NCBI GenBank assembly: GCA_900549235.1
Contig: URNT01000011.1
Location: 1-64,000 of the forward strand
Direction: 5' to 3'
DNA from: an uncultured Clostridium sp.
GTDB taxonomy: Bacteria; Bacillota; Clostridia; Lachnospirales; Lachnospiraceae
Length of the DNA: 64,000 nucleotides
A program made the translations under genes and the position numbers. Below are positions 50,783-58,585 of the stretch, piece by piece; position 1 is the stretch's first letter, and the number at the start of each line of letters is the position of its first letter. Under the pieces are notes generated by a model, which saw only the letters and a program-made list of their open reading frames with translations, was not told the DNA's origin and ran no database searches.

Positions 50783-51859
50783 CTATCTGTTTTTCCTTTT
50801 CTCTGCTGCCATGGCAGTCAGCTCCTGATAAAGAGCAGACAAAAGCTCATCCTCCGGCACCTTGCGGATAATCTCGCCTCTGCGGATCAGAAGTCCCTCT
50901 CCCACTCCGCCTGCGATCCCTATATCCGCCTCTCTGGCCTCGCCTGGCCCGTTGACCACGCAGCCCATCACAGCCACCTTGGCATCCAGATCCTCAAATT
51001 CCGTTACCATAGTCTCCACCTGGTTTGCCAGGCTGATCAGATCGATCCGGGTACGTCCGCAGGTGGGGCAGGACACCACCTCGATGCCGCCCTTTCTCAG
51101 TCCCAGGGTACGCAGGATCAGCTTTGCGCTCTTTACCTCCTCCACCGGATTGCCGGTCAGGGATACGCGGATGGTATCGCCGATGCCCTGATACAGGATA
51201 ATTCCAAGGCCTACAGAGGACTTGATATTTCCGGACAGGTAGGTGCCCGCTTCGGTAATGCCTACATGAAGGGGATGGTCTGTTTTCCTGGCGATCAGCT
51301 CATGGGCGCGGACGCACATCTGCACGTCAGAGGACTTGATGCTGATCACCAGATTATCATAGCCCATCTCCTCAATAAGAGCCGTCTTTTCCAGAGCGCT
51401 TTCCACAATCCCCTCAGCCGTAACACCGCCGTATTTCTCGGTGAGATGCTTTTCCAGGGAGCCGCTGTTTACGCCCACCCGGATGGGGATATTATATTCC
51501 CTGGCCTTATCCACCACCGCCTGGACCCGGTCTCTGGATCCGATATTTCCCGGATTGATCCGGATCTTGTCGGCCCCGTTTTCAATGGCCGCAATGGCCA
51601 GACGGTAATCAAAATGTATATCCGCCACCAGAGGGATATGGATCCCCTCCTTGATCTGCTTTATGGCCCTTGCCGCCTCCATATCCGGCACCGCCACACG
51701 GATGATCTCGCAGCCCGCCTTCTCAAGACGCAGGATCTGGGAAATGGTAGCCTCCGCATCCTGGGTTTTTGTATTGCACATGGACTGGATCAGGACGGGA
51801 TTTCCGCCGCCGATGACCCTGTTTCCTATCTTCACTGTCTTTGTATGCTCCCGGAACAT
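50783..51859 (-). CDS. ispG: 4-hydroxy-3-methylbut-2-enyl-diphosphate synthase
   Basis: 358 residues from ATG 51859 (TAGGAGG before). Iron-sulfur enzyme of the MEP isoprenoid pathway converting MEcPP to HMBPP. Single-domain-type bacterial form: TKTVKIGNRVIGGGNPVLIQSMCNTKTQDAEATISQI at the start, RVGVNSGSLEKHLTEKYGG, and cluster ligands in VSCPTCGRTRIDL and VMGCVVNGPGEAREADIGIAG. Upstream dxr is in the same operon, so two MEP enzymes are linked here. Confidence 0.98.
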   Translation of the reverse strand: MFREHTKTVKIGNRVIGGGNPVLIQSMCNTKTQDAEATISQILRLEKAGCEIIRVAVPDMEAARAIKQIKEGIHIPLVADIHFDYRLAIAAIENGADKIRINPGNIGSRDRVQAVVDKAREYNIPIRVGVNSGSLEKHLTEKYGGVTAEGIVESALEKTALIEEMGYDNLVISIKSSDVQMCVRAHELIARKTDHPLHVGITEAGTYLSGNIKSSVGLGIILYQGIGDTIRVSLTGNPVEEVKSAKLILRTLGLRKGGIEVVSCPTCGRTRIDLISLANQVETMVTEFEDLDAKVAVMGCVVNGPGEAREADIGIAGGVGEGLLIRRGEIIRKVPEDELLSALYQELTAMAAEKRKNR

Positions 51860-51870
51860 CTCTATGCCTC

Positions 51871-52923
51871 CTACCAAAAAAGCTTTCGTATATCATTAAA
51901 CAGGATAAGTACCATAAGAGCCAGCAAAAACGCCATACCGGCCATATGGACCATCCCTTCCTTTTCCTTGTCAATGGGCTTTCCACGCACTGCCTCGATC
52001 AGAAGGAATACCAGCCGCCCGCCGTCCAGAGCCGGAATGGGCAGAAGGTTCATCACTCCCAGGTTGGCGCTTAAAAGAACGCTGAAGCTTGCCAGCATAA
52101 GAGCCACCGCCCCGCCGCCGTAAGGCGCCACCTCATCTACGGTACTGTCAATGGCCGTTACAATACCTACCGGGCCGCTGATGTCATTAACCGACACATA
52201 GCCGTGGAACATCATATAAAGGCTGTCGAATACATAACGGATCTGATACCGCACCTCATAAAAGGCTTCTCTCAGAAGCTCCAGGGGGCCTGTGATCTTC
52301 TTTGGACTGGCGTCAAATACCACTCCCATCAGATACCGGTCCCCATTTTCAGATGCCACCGGCTCCAGTTCAGCCTTCATGGTCTGCACCGTACCGTCCT
52401 CTGCCGTCCGCTTCCAGCTAACCGTCAGCTCCTGGCCCGGATGGGTAAACAGATAGGTGGTTGCTTCATAATAAGAATGGATGCTTCTGCCGTTGATCTT
52501 TGTGATCACATCTCCGGCCAGCATCCCCGCCTTCTGGGCAGGATACCCCTCCTGCACCTCCCGTATCTGGGAAGTGGTATAGCCGGAAGGGATCAGCATA
52601 GCAGCCGCCAGCACAAATGCCAAAAGGAAGTTAAAAACAGGCCCTGCGGCCACAACCGAAATCCTGGCCCATACCGGTTTATTGTTAAATGCGTGCTCAT
52701 CCTCTTCGTTTTCATCCTCGCCCAGCATCATGCAGGAGCCTCCGAAGGGAAGGATCTTCACCGAATACCGTGTACCCCCCTTTTCTACACTGAAAAGCCT
52801 GGGCCCCATACCAAGTGAAAATTCGATCACACCGATCCCGTTCAGCTTGGCAAACAGAAAATGCCCGAACTCATGGATCGTAATGATGGCCCCCAATACC
52901 AGTACCGCTAAGATCATGTTCAT
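51871..52923 (-). CDS. rseP: RseP-type site-2 zinc metalloprotease
   Basis: 350 residues, the usual length. Intramembrane protease that cleaves transmembrane anti-sigma factors or signal peptides. Zinc site HEFGH in IITIHEFGHFLFAKLNG (17-30), a single PDZ domain at about 105-190 (VQEGYPAQKAGMLAGDVITKINGRSIHSYYE), and the second metal ligand in NLLPIPALDGGRLVFLLIEAVRG near 300. Four transmembrane segments. Its end overlaps ispG by a few bases. Confidence 0.97.
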   Translation of the reverse strand: MNMILAVLVLGAIITIHEFGHFLFAKLNGIGVIEFSLGMGPRLFSVEKGGTRYSVKILPFGGSCMMLGEDENEEDEHAFNNKPVWARISVVAAGPVFNFLLAFVLAAAMLIPSGYTTSQIREVQEGYPAQKAGMLAGDVITKINGRSIHSYYEATTYLFTHPGQELTVSWKRTAEDGTVQTMKAELEPVASENGDRYLMGVVFDASPKKITGPLELLREAFYEVRYQIRYVFDSLYMMFHGYVSVNDISGPVGIVTAIDSTVDEVAPYGGGAVALMLASFSVLLSANLGVMNLLPIPALDGGRLVFLLIEAVRGKPIDKEKEGMVHMAGMAFLLALMVLILFNDIRKLFW

Positions 52924-52944
52924 TCAGTTGTCACCTTTCTTATA

Positions 52945-54090
52945 TTATACTCTGCTGCGGATATATTCGTAGGCCTCCCTCTCCGCCTCAAGGATCGTCT
53001 CTACATCCGGATCCTCCTTCACCTTGTGGGCCTCCATAGCCCCCTGGATCAGGTCGGTAATGGTCAGGTAGCCGATCTTTTTATCTAAAAACAGGCTGAC
53101 TGCCAGCTCATTGGCCGCGTTGAATACGGTGGGAAGGCTCCCTCCTCTGCGTCCCGCCTCATAGGCCAGGGAAAGCCCCCGGAAATTTTCCAGATCCGGC
53201 ACATCAAAGGTAATCTCCCCAAGCTTCGTAAAATCCAGACGGTCTCCCGGAAGAAAGCGGCGCTCCGGATAATACAGGGCGTACTGGATCGGCAGCTTCA
53301 TATCTGGCGTACCTAACTGGGCGATTACAGCTCCGTCCTCATATTCTACCATGGAATGGATCACGCTGGCCGGCTGGATTACCACCTGGATCTGATCCAT
53401 ATCCACGTCAAACAGCCATCTGGCCTCCATTACCTCCAGCCCCTTATTCACCATAGTAGAGGAATCAATGGTGATTTTCCGGCCCATGGTCCAGTTGGGA
53501 TGCTTCAGCGCATCCTCCGGCTGTACACCGGCCATCTGCTCCCTGGTCCAGCCTCTGAAAGGCCCGCCGGAGGCGGTGAGAAGGATCTTGTGGATAGGAT
53601 TTCCCGCTGCACCCTGAATGCTCTGGAAAATGGCGGAGTGCTCCGAATCTACAGGAAGAATCCGCACTCCCATCCTCTTTGCCAGAGGCATGATGATATG
53701 CCCCGCCGTCACCAGAGTTTCCTTATTTGCCAGGGCAATATCCTTTCCGGCCTCCATGGCCGCGATGGTGGGGCGGATACCGATCATGCCTACTACTGCT
53801 GTTACCACCAGCTCTGCCTCCTCACAGACAGCCGCCTCGATGAGGCCTTCCATCCCCCACAGGATCTTTACCTCCAGATCGGCCACCGCCCGTTTAAGCT
53901 CCATGGCCTTTTCATAGGTCCAGACGCAGACCAGCCTTGGTCTGAACTCACGGATCTGCTGCTCCAGCAGAGTGATATTTCCCCCAGCCGCCAGAGCCGC
54001 CACCTGGATGTCCTTATTGTATCTTACGATTTCCAGCGTCTGGGTGCCGATGGAGCCGGTAGAGCCCAGAACCGAGATTCGTTTCATCAT
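52945..54090 (-). CDS. dxr: 1-deoxy-D-xylulose-5-phosphate reductoisomerase
   Basis: 381 residues. Converts DXP to MEP with NADPH in isoprenoid synthesis. NADPH site RISVLGSTGSIGTQTLEIV (4-22), ALANKETLVTAG (about 120), metal/substrate motifs LPVDSEHSAIFQ and LTASGGPFRGW, and SSTMVNKGLEVMEARWLF. Start chosen at MMKRIS. Sits between cdsA and rseP, 18 and 21 bases away, part of one operon. Confidence 0.98.
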   Translation of the reverse strand: MMKRISVLGSTGSIGTQTLEIVRYNKDIQVAALAAGGNITLLEQQIREFRPRLVCVWTYEKAMELKRAVADLEVKILWGMEGLIEAAVCEEAELVVTAVVGMIGIRPTIAAMEAGKDIALANKETLVTAGHIIMPLAKRMGVRILPVDSEHSAIFQSIQGAAGNPIHKILLTASGGPFRGWTREQMAGVQPEDALKHPNWTMGRKITIDSSTMVNKGLEVMEARWLFDVDMDQIQVVIQPASVIHSMVEYEDGAVIAQLGTPDMKLPIQYALYYPERRFLPGDRLDFTKLGEITFDVPDLENFRGLSLAYEAGRRGGSLPTVFNAANELAVSLFLDKKIGYLTITDLIQGAMEAHKVKEDPDVETILEAEREAYEYIRSRV

Positions 54091-54108
54091 AGTTTATCAT
54101 TCTCCCTG

Positions 54109-54909
54109 CTATTTTAAAAATGTCAGCGCAAAATAAATAGCCGGCGCCGTAAAGATCATACTGTCAAACCGGTCCAGGATCCCTCCGTGGCCGGGAATCA
54201 GATGGCCGTAATCCTTGATATTATGGTTTCTCTTAATGGCTGAGGCCGCCAGATCGCCGATCTGTGAGATCACAGCCGCGATCCCGCAGGCAATAACGCA
54301 GGCCGCTTTCGGATTCATAAGCTCATTCATATGGCCGCCGAACACCCAGCCAAAGAGCAGGCCCAAAAGAGCTGCCCCAAGGGTGCCTCCCACCGCTCCC
54401 TCGATGGATTTTTTCGGGCTCAGCACCGGAGCCAGCTTGTGCTTTCCAAGAAGCATACCGCTGCAGTAGGCACAGGTGTCACACCCCCAGGAGCTTATAA
54501 AGATCAGCCACACAAGGTAAGCTCCGTCTGCCATCTCTCTCGTTTCATAAAGGAAGGACAGCATCACCGGAACGTAGCATACACCGAAAAATGCCCCTGT
54601 AATCTCCTCTGTCCTGTACTTTGGAAATGTAAACACATACAGCGCCATCAGAACCATCAGCGAAGCGATGATCATCAGGTTTAAATAACCTTCTCCCTCA
54701 AACAGCAGGATGCCATAGTAAGAAAGCGCCGTGGCATATCCTACAAAAGCAATGGACCTGCGGTGGATGCCGAGAACACGGTACAGTTCAAACAGCCCGA
54801 TGATAGAGATCAGTGCTGTGACGGCAAAGAGCAGAAGCCCGCCCCGTCCCACAACCAGTACGGCCAGAAGCACCAGTATGATCCCGCTGATCAGTCGAGT
54901 CGTAAACAT
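54109..54909 (-). CDS. cdsA: phosphatidate cytidylyltransferase
   Basis: 266 residues, about eight membrane segments. Makes CDP-diacylglycerol from phosphatidic acid and CTP. The signature near the C-terminus, IGDLAASAIKRNHNIKDYGHLIPGHGGILDRFDSMIF, is clear. N-terminal TRLISGIILVLLAVLVVG. Follows uppS by 16 bases. Housekeeping. Confidence 0.97.
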   Translation of the reverse strand: MFTTRLISGIILVLLAVLVVGRGGLLLFAVTALISIIGLFELYRVLGIHRRSIAFVGYATALSYYGILLFEGEGYLNLMIIASLMVLMALYVFTFPKYRTEEITGAFFGVCYVPVMLSFLYETREMADGAYLVWLIFISSWGCDTCAYCSGMLLGKHKLAPVLSPKKSIEGAVGGTLGAALLGLLFGWVFGGHMNELMNPKAACVIACGIAAVISQIGDLAASAIKRNHNIKDYGHLIPGHGGILDRFDSMIFTAPAIYFALTFLK

Positions 54910-54925
54910 GGCCTTCTCCTTTCTC

Positions 54926-55645
54926 CTACTTCACCCCGCCAAACCGCCGGTCTCTTTTATTATACTGCACAATGGCCTGTTCTAATTCGTCCCTGTTGAA
55001 ATCAGGCCACAGACAGTCGGTTACGTAGATCTCTGTATAAGCCAGCTGCCATAAAAGATAATTGGACAGGCGCAGCTCGCCGCTGGTACGGATCAAAAGA
55101 TCTGGATCCGGGATCCCTGCCGTATCCAGATAGGAGGCGATGGTTCCCTCGTCTATGGAGTCTGGATCCAGCACTCCCGCGGCCGCATCCTTTGAGAGCC
55201 TTGTCACTGCTCTGCGGATTTCATCCCTGCCGCCGTAGTTTACCGCGATCACAAAGGTCATGCCTGTATTGTCCTTCGTATCTTCCTCCAGCCGGTTGAT
55301 CCCTTCTATAATATCTCTGGCAAAGCGGTACCGGTCGCCGATCATCTTCACCCGTACATTGTTATCAGCCGCCACCTTTAAGAGGCGCACCATATAGTGA
55401 CGGAACAGCTGCATCAGAGCGCCTACCTCATCTTCTGAGCGCTTCCAGTTTTCTGTGGAGAATCCGTATACGGTCAGGTAGCTGATACCCATCCTGGCCG
55501 TCTCCTCTACGATCCTTTCCAAAGTGATACATCCCTCACGGTGTCCCATGGTACGGGGAAGTCCCCGCTTTTTTGCCCAGCGGCCATTGCCGTCCAGGAT
55601 CAGGGCCACATGCCGGGGGATCACCATATTTTTATCTAATGCCAT
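54926..55645 (-). CDS. uppS: undecaprenyl diphosphate synthase (isoprenyl transferase)
   Basis: 239 residues from ATG 55645 (GCGGAGG four bases before; an earlier in-frame ATG has no site). Condenses isopentenyl units into the C55 lipid carrier. Motifs: VALILDGNGRWAKKRGLPRTMGHREG near residue 14, LTVYGFSTENWKRSEDEV, and RTSGELRLSNYLLWQLAYTEIYVTDCLWPDF. Catalytic Asp is in LDGNGRW. Upstream of cdsA and dxr, so lipid and isoprenoid precursors are co-regulated. Confidence 0.97.
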   Translation of the reverse strand: MALDKNMVIPRHVALILDGNGRWAKKRGLPRTMGHREGCITLERIVEETARMGISYLTVYGFSTENWKRSEDEVGALMQLFRHYMVRLLKVAADNNVRVKMIGDRYRFARDIIEGINRLEEDTKDNTGMTFVIAVNYGGRDEIRRAVTRLSKDAAAGVLDPDSIDEGTIASYLDTAGIPDPDLLIRTSGELRLSNYLLWQLAYTEIYVTDCLWPDFNRDELEQAIVQYNKRDRRFGGVK

Positions 55646-55726
55646 AAACCTCCGCCTTTCTCTCATGCTTGGAATCATACATAATAAGAGGCAGGTGTCT
55701 CTCCTGCCCCTGTTTCGTAGAACAGA

Positions 55727-56278
55727 CTATACCGTCATGATCTCCTTGGTCTTTTCTTCAATTGCCTTATCAATCTTTTCCACCATCTTGTCGGTAAGCT
55801 TCTGCATCCTCTCCGTTGCCTGGGTCAGATCGTCCTCGGAAATGTCTCCGGCCTTCTCCTGCTTCTTGAAGGCATCGTTTGCATCGCGGCGGATGTTGCG
55901 GATGGCAACCTTGGCGTTGTCGCCCTTTTTCTTTACATCCTTTGCCAGTTCCTTTCTGCGGTCCTCTGTCAGCTCAGGAAATATCAGGCGGATGCAGTTT
56001 CCGTCATTGGTAGGGTTGATGCCCAGCTCAGATGTAAGGATGGCCTTCTCGATGGACTTTAAAAGGCTCTTCTCCCAGGGCTGGATCACGATCATACGGG
56101 CCTCAGGCACCGATACGTTTCCTACCTGCTGAAGGGGAGTAGGGGTGCCGTAGTAATCCACCTTGATCTTATCAAGTACATGGGGGTTGGCACGGCCGGC
56201 ACGGATGGTGCCGTAGTCAGACAGCAGCACGTCCAGAGTTTTGTTCATCTTATCCTCATACATCTTTAATTCTTCCAT
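55727..56278 (-). CDS. frr: ribosome recycling factor
   Basis: 183 residues, the family's length. Splits the post-termination ribosome with EF-G. Domain I helices at both ends (DKMNKTLDVLLSDYGTIRAGRANPHVLDKIKVDYYG and the final long helix) flank domain II, which contains GTPTPLQQVGNVSVPEARMIVIQPWEKSLL. Follows pyrH by 49 bases as in most bacteria. Confidence 0.98.
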   Translation of the reverse strand: MEELKMYEDKMNKTLDVLLSDYGTIRAGRANPHVLDKIKVDYYGTPTPLQQVGNVSVPEARMIVIQPWEKSLLKSIEKAILTSELGINPTNDGNCIRLIFPELTEDRRKELAKDVKKKGDNAKVAIRNIRRDANDAFKKQEKAGDISEDDLTQATERMQKLTDKMVEKIDKAIEEKTKEIMTV

Positions 56279-56327
56279 AAATTCCTCCTGTTAACGCAGC
56301 GCCGGGCTGCTTAATTATATTCTGTCC

Positions 56328-57029
56328 TTATGCGGTGACGATAGTGCCGTTTATGCGGCCCTGCATGGCGTTTGCAATACCATTTTCCTCATTGAGGCTG
56401 AAGACTGCCATCGGCATCTTATGCTCCATGCACATAATGGAAGCGGTCAGATCCACAACCGCCAGCTGCTTGTCGATCACTTCCTGGATGGAAATGGTCT
56501 CATACTTCTTCGCCTCCGGGTTCAGCTTGGGATCGCTGTCGTATACACCGTCAATGGCCTTTGCAAGAAGGATACAGTCCGCATCCATCTCAATGGCCCT
56601 TAAGGCAATGCCGGTGTCCGTTGAGAAATAGGGATGTCCTGTTCCGCCGGCAAAAAATACAACCATGCCTTTTTCAAAATATTTATTCGCTCTGTCCTTT
56701 GAAAACAGCTTGGTCATGGAGCCGCACTCAAAGGGAGTCAGGATCTGTGTCATCATACCTGCGTTCCGGAAGATCTCTGACACATAAATGCAGTTCATCA
56801 CCGTAGCCAGCATACCGATCTGGTCTGCCTTTGTACGGTCAATGGCCTCGCTGGTACGGCCCCTCCAGAAGTTACCGCCTCCAATCACAATCCCCACCTG
56901 GACGCCGGCATCTACAGAGAGCTTTACCTGCCTTGCCACTTCCTTGACCGTAGCCTCATCAAAGCCGGTCTTTTTCGGCCCGGCAAGTGCCTCGCCGCTT
57001 AATTTCAAGAATACGCGTTTCATCTCCAT
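56328..57029 (-). CDS. pyrH: UMP kinase
   Basis: 233 residues from ATG 57029; the predicted promoter -10 (57072-57067) overlaps an earlier in-frame ATG, ruling that start out. Phosphorylates UMP to UDP. Amino-acid-kinase fold: RVFLKLSGEALAG, VQVGIVIGGGNFWRGRT, DQIGMLATVMNC, GTGHPYFSTDTGIALRAIEM and AKAIDGVYDSDPKLNPEA. First gene of the pyrH-frr-uppS-cdsA-dxr-rseP-ispG-polC operon. Confidence 0.97.
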   Translation of the reverse strand: MEMKRVFLKLSGEALAGPKKTGFDEATVKEVARQVKLSVDAGVQVGIVIGGGNFWRGRTSEAIDRTKADQIGMLATVMNCIYVSEIFRNAGMMTQILTPFECGSMTKLFSKDRANKYFEKGMVVFFAGGTGHPYFSTDTGIALRAIEMDADCILLAKAIDGVYDSDPKLNPEAKKYETISIQEVIDKQLAVVDLTASIMCMEHKMPMAVFSLNEENGIANAMQGRINGTIVTA

Positions 57030-57066
57030 AAAAGCATTATCTCCTTCAGTTGCAATATCTTTAGTC

Positions 57067-57094
57067 ATTATAACATAGTTCCGCTGATTTGCAA
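57067..57094 (-). promoter_or_regulatory. pyrH operon promoter
   Basis: Minus strand TTGCAA (57094-57089), 16-base spacer, TATAAT (57072-57067). Transcription would start near 57060. Confidence 0.85.
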
Positions 57095-57105
57095 AGAAAA
57101 AGAAT

Positions 57106-57134
57106 TTGAGATTTCCGCCATTCTATACTATAAT
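57106..57134 (+). promoter_or_regulatory. promoter of the GGDEF-EAL/feo operon
   Basis: TTGAGA (57106-57111), 17-base spacer, TATAAT (57129-57134), divergent from the pyrH promoter twelve bases away. Confidence 0.8.
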
Positions 57135-57191
57135 GATTCCGTACAGTAAATCCTTACTAACCGTACACTAACTTCAAAGGAGGAAAATATT

Positions 57192-58565
57192 GTGGATTGG
57201 TTTAACAAACGTACAAAGGAAAAGGCGGTACCCTCACCCCAGGGGCAAACGGCGCCTGCAGGCCGCGAAGCGGCAGCAGCTGGAAGCCGCCCGGAATGTA
57301 CGGAGCATCTTGACCGTCTGTTCGCATCCCGTTCCAAGGGCGTGGTGTTAAAATTATATCTGGATAATTTCAAGAATCTAAACAAGACCTTTGGCTACGA
57401 CTACTGTGAGGAGCTTCTTTCCCAGATCACCAAGTATCTGACAGAGGAGGCCGGGGTTTTTGTTTACCGCTACATAGGCGTAGAGTTTATCCTTATTTTA
57501 GAGGACTGCACAGAAGGCCAGGCTGTCGATCTGGCAGATGATATTCTGGAGCGCTTTGGAAATGTATGGAAGATTCAGGGAGTGGACTGCCTCTGTTCCG
57601 CCCACATCGGCCTGTGCACCTATCCAGGACAGGCAGGCGACACCACAGAACTTCTTAAGCGTCTGGAGCTGGCTGTTTCCGCCGCCTCTGAAAACGGCAC
57701 CAATCAGATAGCCGTTTATGACAGCCACCTTCACGGGCAGTTCATGCGCCGCCAGGCCATAGCCCTGTACCTTCAGACTGCTCTGGAAAAAAATGAGCTT
57801 GAAATCCGCTACCGCCCCACCTACAATCTGGAAAAGGGCCGTTTTACAAGGGCCGATTCCTATATGCGGATCTTTATCCAGGGCATCGGTATGATCGGAG
57901 CCGCGGAGTTCCTTCCCATCGCTGAGGATTCCGGCCAGATCCGTTCCATTGGCTACTATGCCCTGAACCACGCGGGACGCTGCATCAGAGAACTTTTAGA
58001 TCAGGAACGGGAGTTTGACTCCATCTGTATCCCTGTTTCCGCCGTTCTTTTAGTTCAGGAGGATTTCCTCGACCAGGTGGAAAAGGTAATCCGCTCCTAT
58101 GAGATCCCGGAAGGAAAGCTGGCCCTTGAAATCAGCGACGCGGCCCTTGGAAGCCTGTATGTAAATATCAGCATCATCATGCAGGAACTTTCCCAGCTTG
58201 GTGTAGAGCTTGTGATGAATGATTTCGGTTCCGGCTGCGCGCCTGTCAGCAGCGTGCTTGACCTGCCTATCAGTACCGTAAAGCTGGAGCGTATGTTTGT
58301 ATGGCAGCTGGAGACTAATCCGGAAGCCGCGGCTGTTGCGGGAGGACTGATCCAGATCGCCAAAAACCTGGGACTGCACATCATCGCGGAGGGCGTGGAA
58401 ACAGACAACCAGCTCACTGCCCTGAACGGCTATGCCTGCGAATACCAACAGGGCTTCTACTATGCTCCTACCGTAGAACAGGATGTAATGATTAAGGTAA
58501 TGGGCACCACTCTGGACGAATCCAGACAGACTATTGAAGAAGAAAAACGCAAGATGCAGCGCTGA
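57192..58565 (+). CDS. degenerate GGDEF-EAL protein (probably non-catalytic)
   Basis: 457 residues from GTG 57192 (AGGAGG eight bases before). A short Pro/Ala linker leads to a GGDEF-type domain (48-180) in which the active site reads IGVEF (95-99) instead of GGDEF, so cyclase activity is unlikely. The EAL-type domain (about 195-445) has ADSYM where EALLR is expected (221-225) and NDFGSG for DDFGSG (343-348), although LEIS and AEGVET are kept. Soluble, no membrane segment. It could bind c-di-GMP or only proteins. It is 20 bases before feoB, so one message is probable. Confidence 0.85.
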   Translation: MDWFNKRTKEKAVPSPQGQTAPAGREAAAAGSRPECTEHLDRLFASRSKGVVLKLYLDNFKNLNKTFGYDYCEELLSQITKYLTEEAGVFVYRYIGVEFILILEDCTEGQAVDLADDILERFGNVWKIQGVDCLCSAHIGLCTYPGQAGDTTELLKRLELAVSAASENGTNQIAVYDSHLHGQFMRRQAIALYLQTALEKNELEIRYRPTYNLEKGRFTRADSYMRIFIQGIGMIGAAEFLPIAEDSGQIRSIGYYALNHAGRCIRELLDQEREFDSICIPVSAVLLVQEDFLDQVEKVIRSYEIPEGKLALEISDAALGSLYVNISIIMQELSQLGVELVMNDFGSGCAPVSSVLDLPISTVKLERMFVWQLETNPEAAAVAGGLIQIAKNLGLHIIAEGVETDNQLTALNGYACEYQQGFYYAPTVEQDVMIKVMGTTLDESRQTIEEEKRKMQR

Positions 58566-58585
58566 GACAAAAGGGGGACAAAACA

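Noticed and set aside
50735..52123. Long plus-strand reading frame antisense to ispG/rseP
   Set aside because: It mirrors the codon pattern of the real minus-strand genes and has no ribosome site or recognisable motifs; the same applies to the frames at 15603-16517 and 16975-17700.
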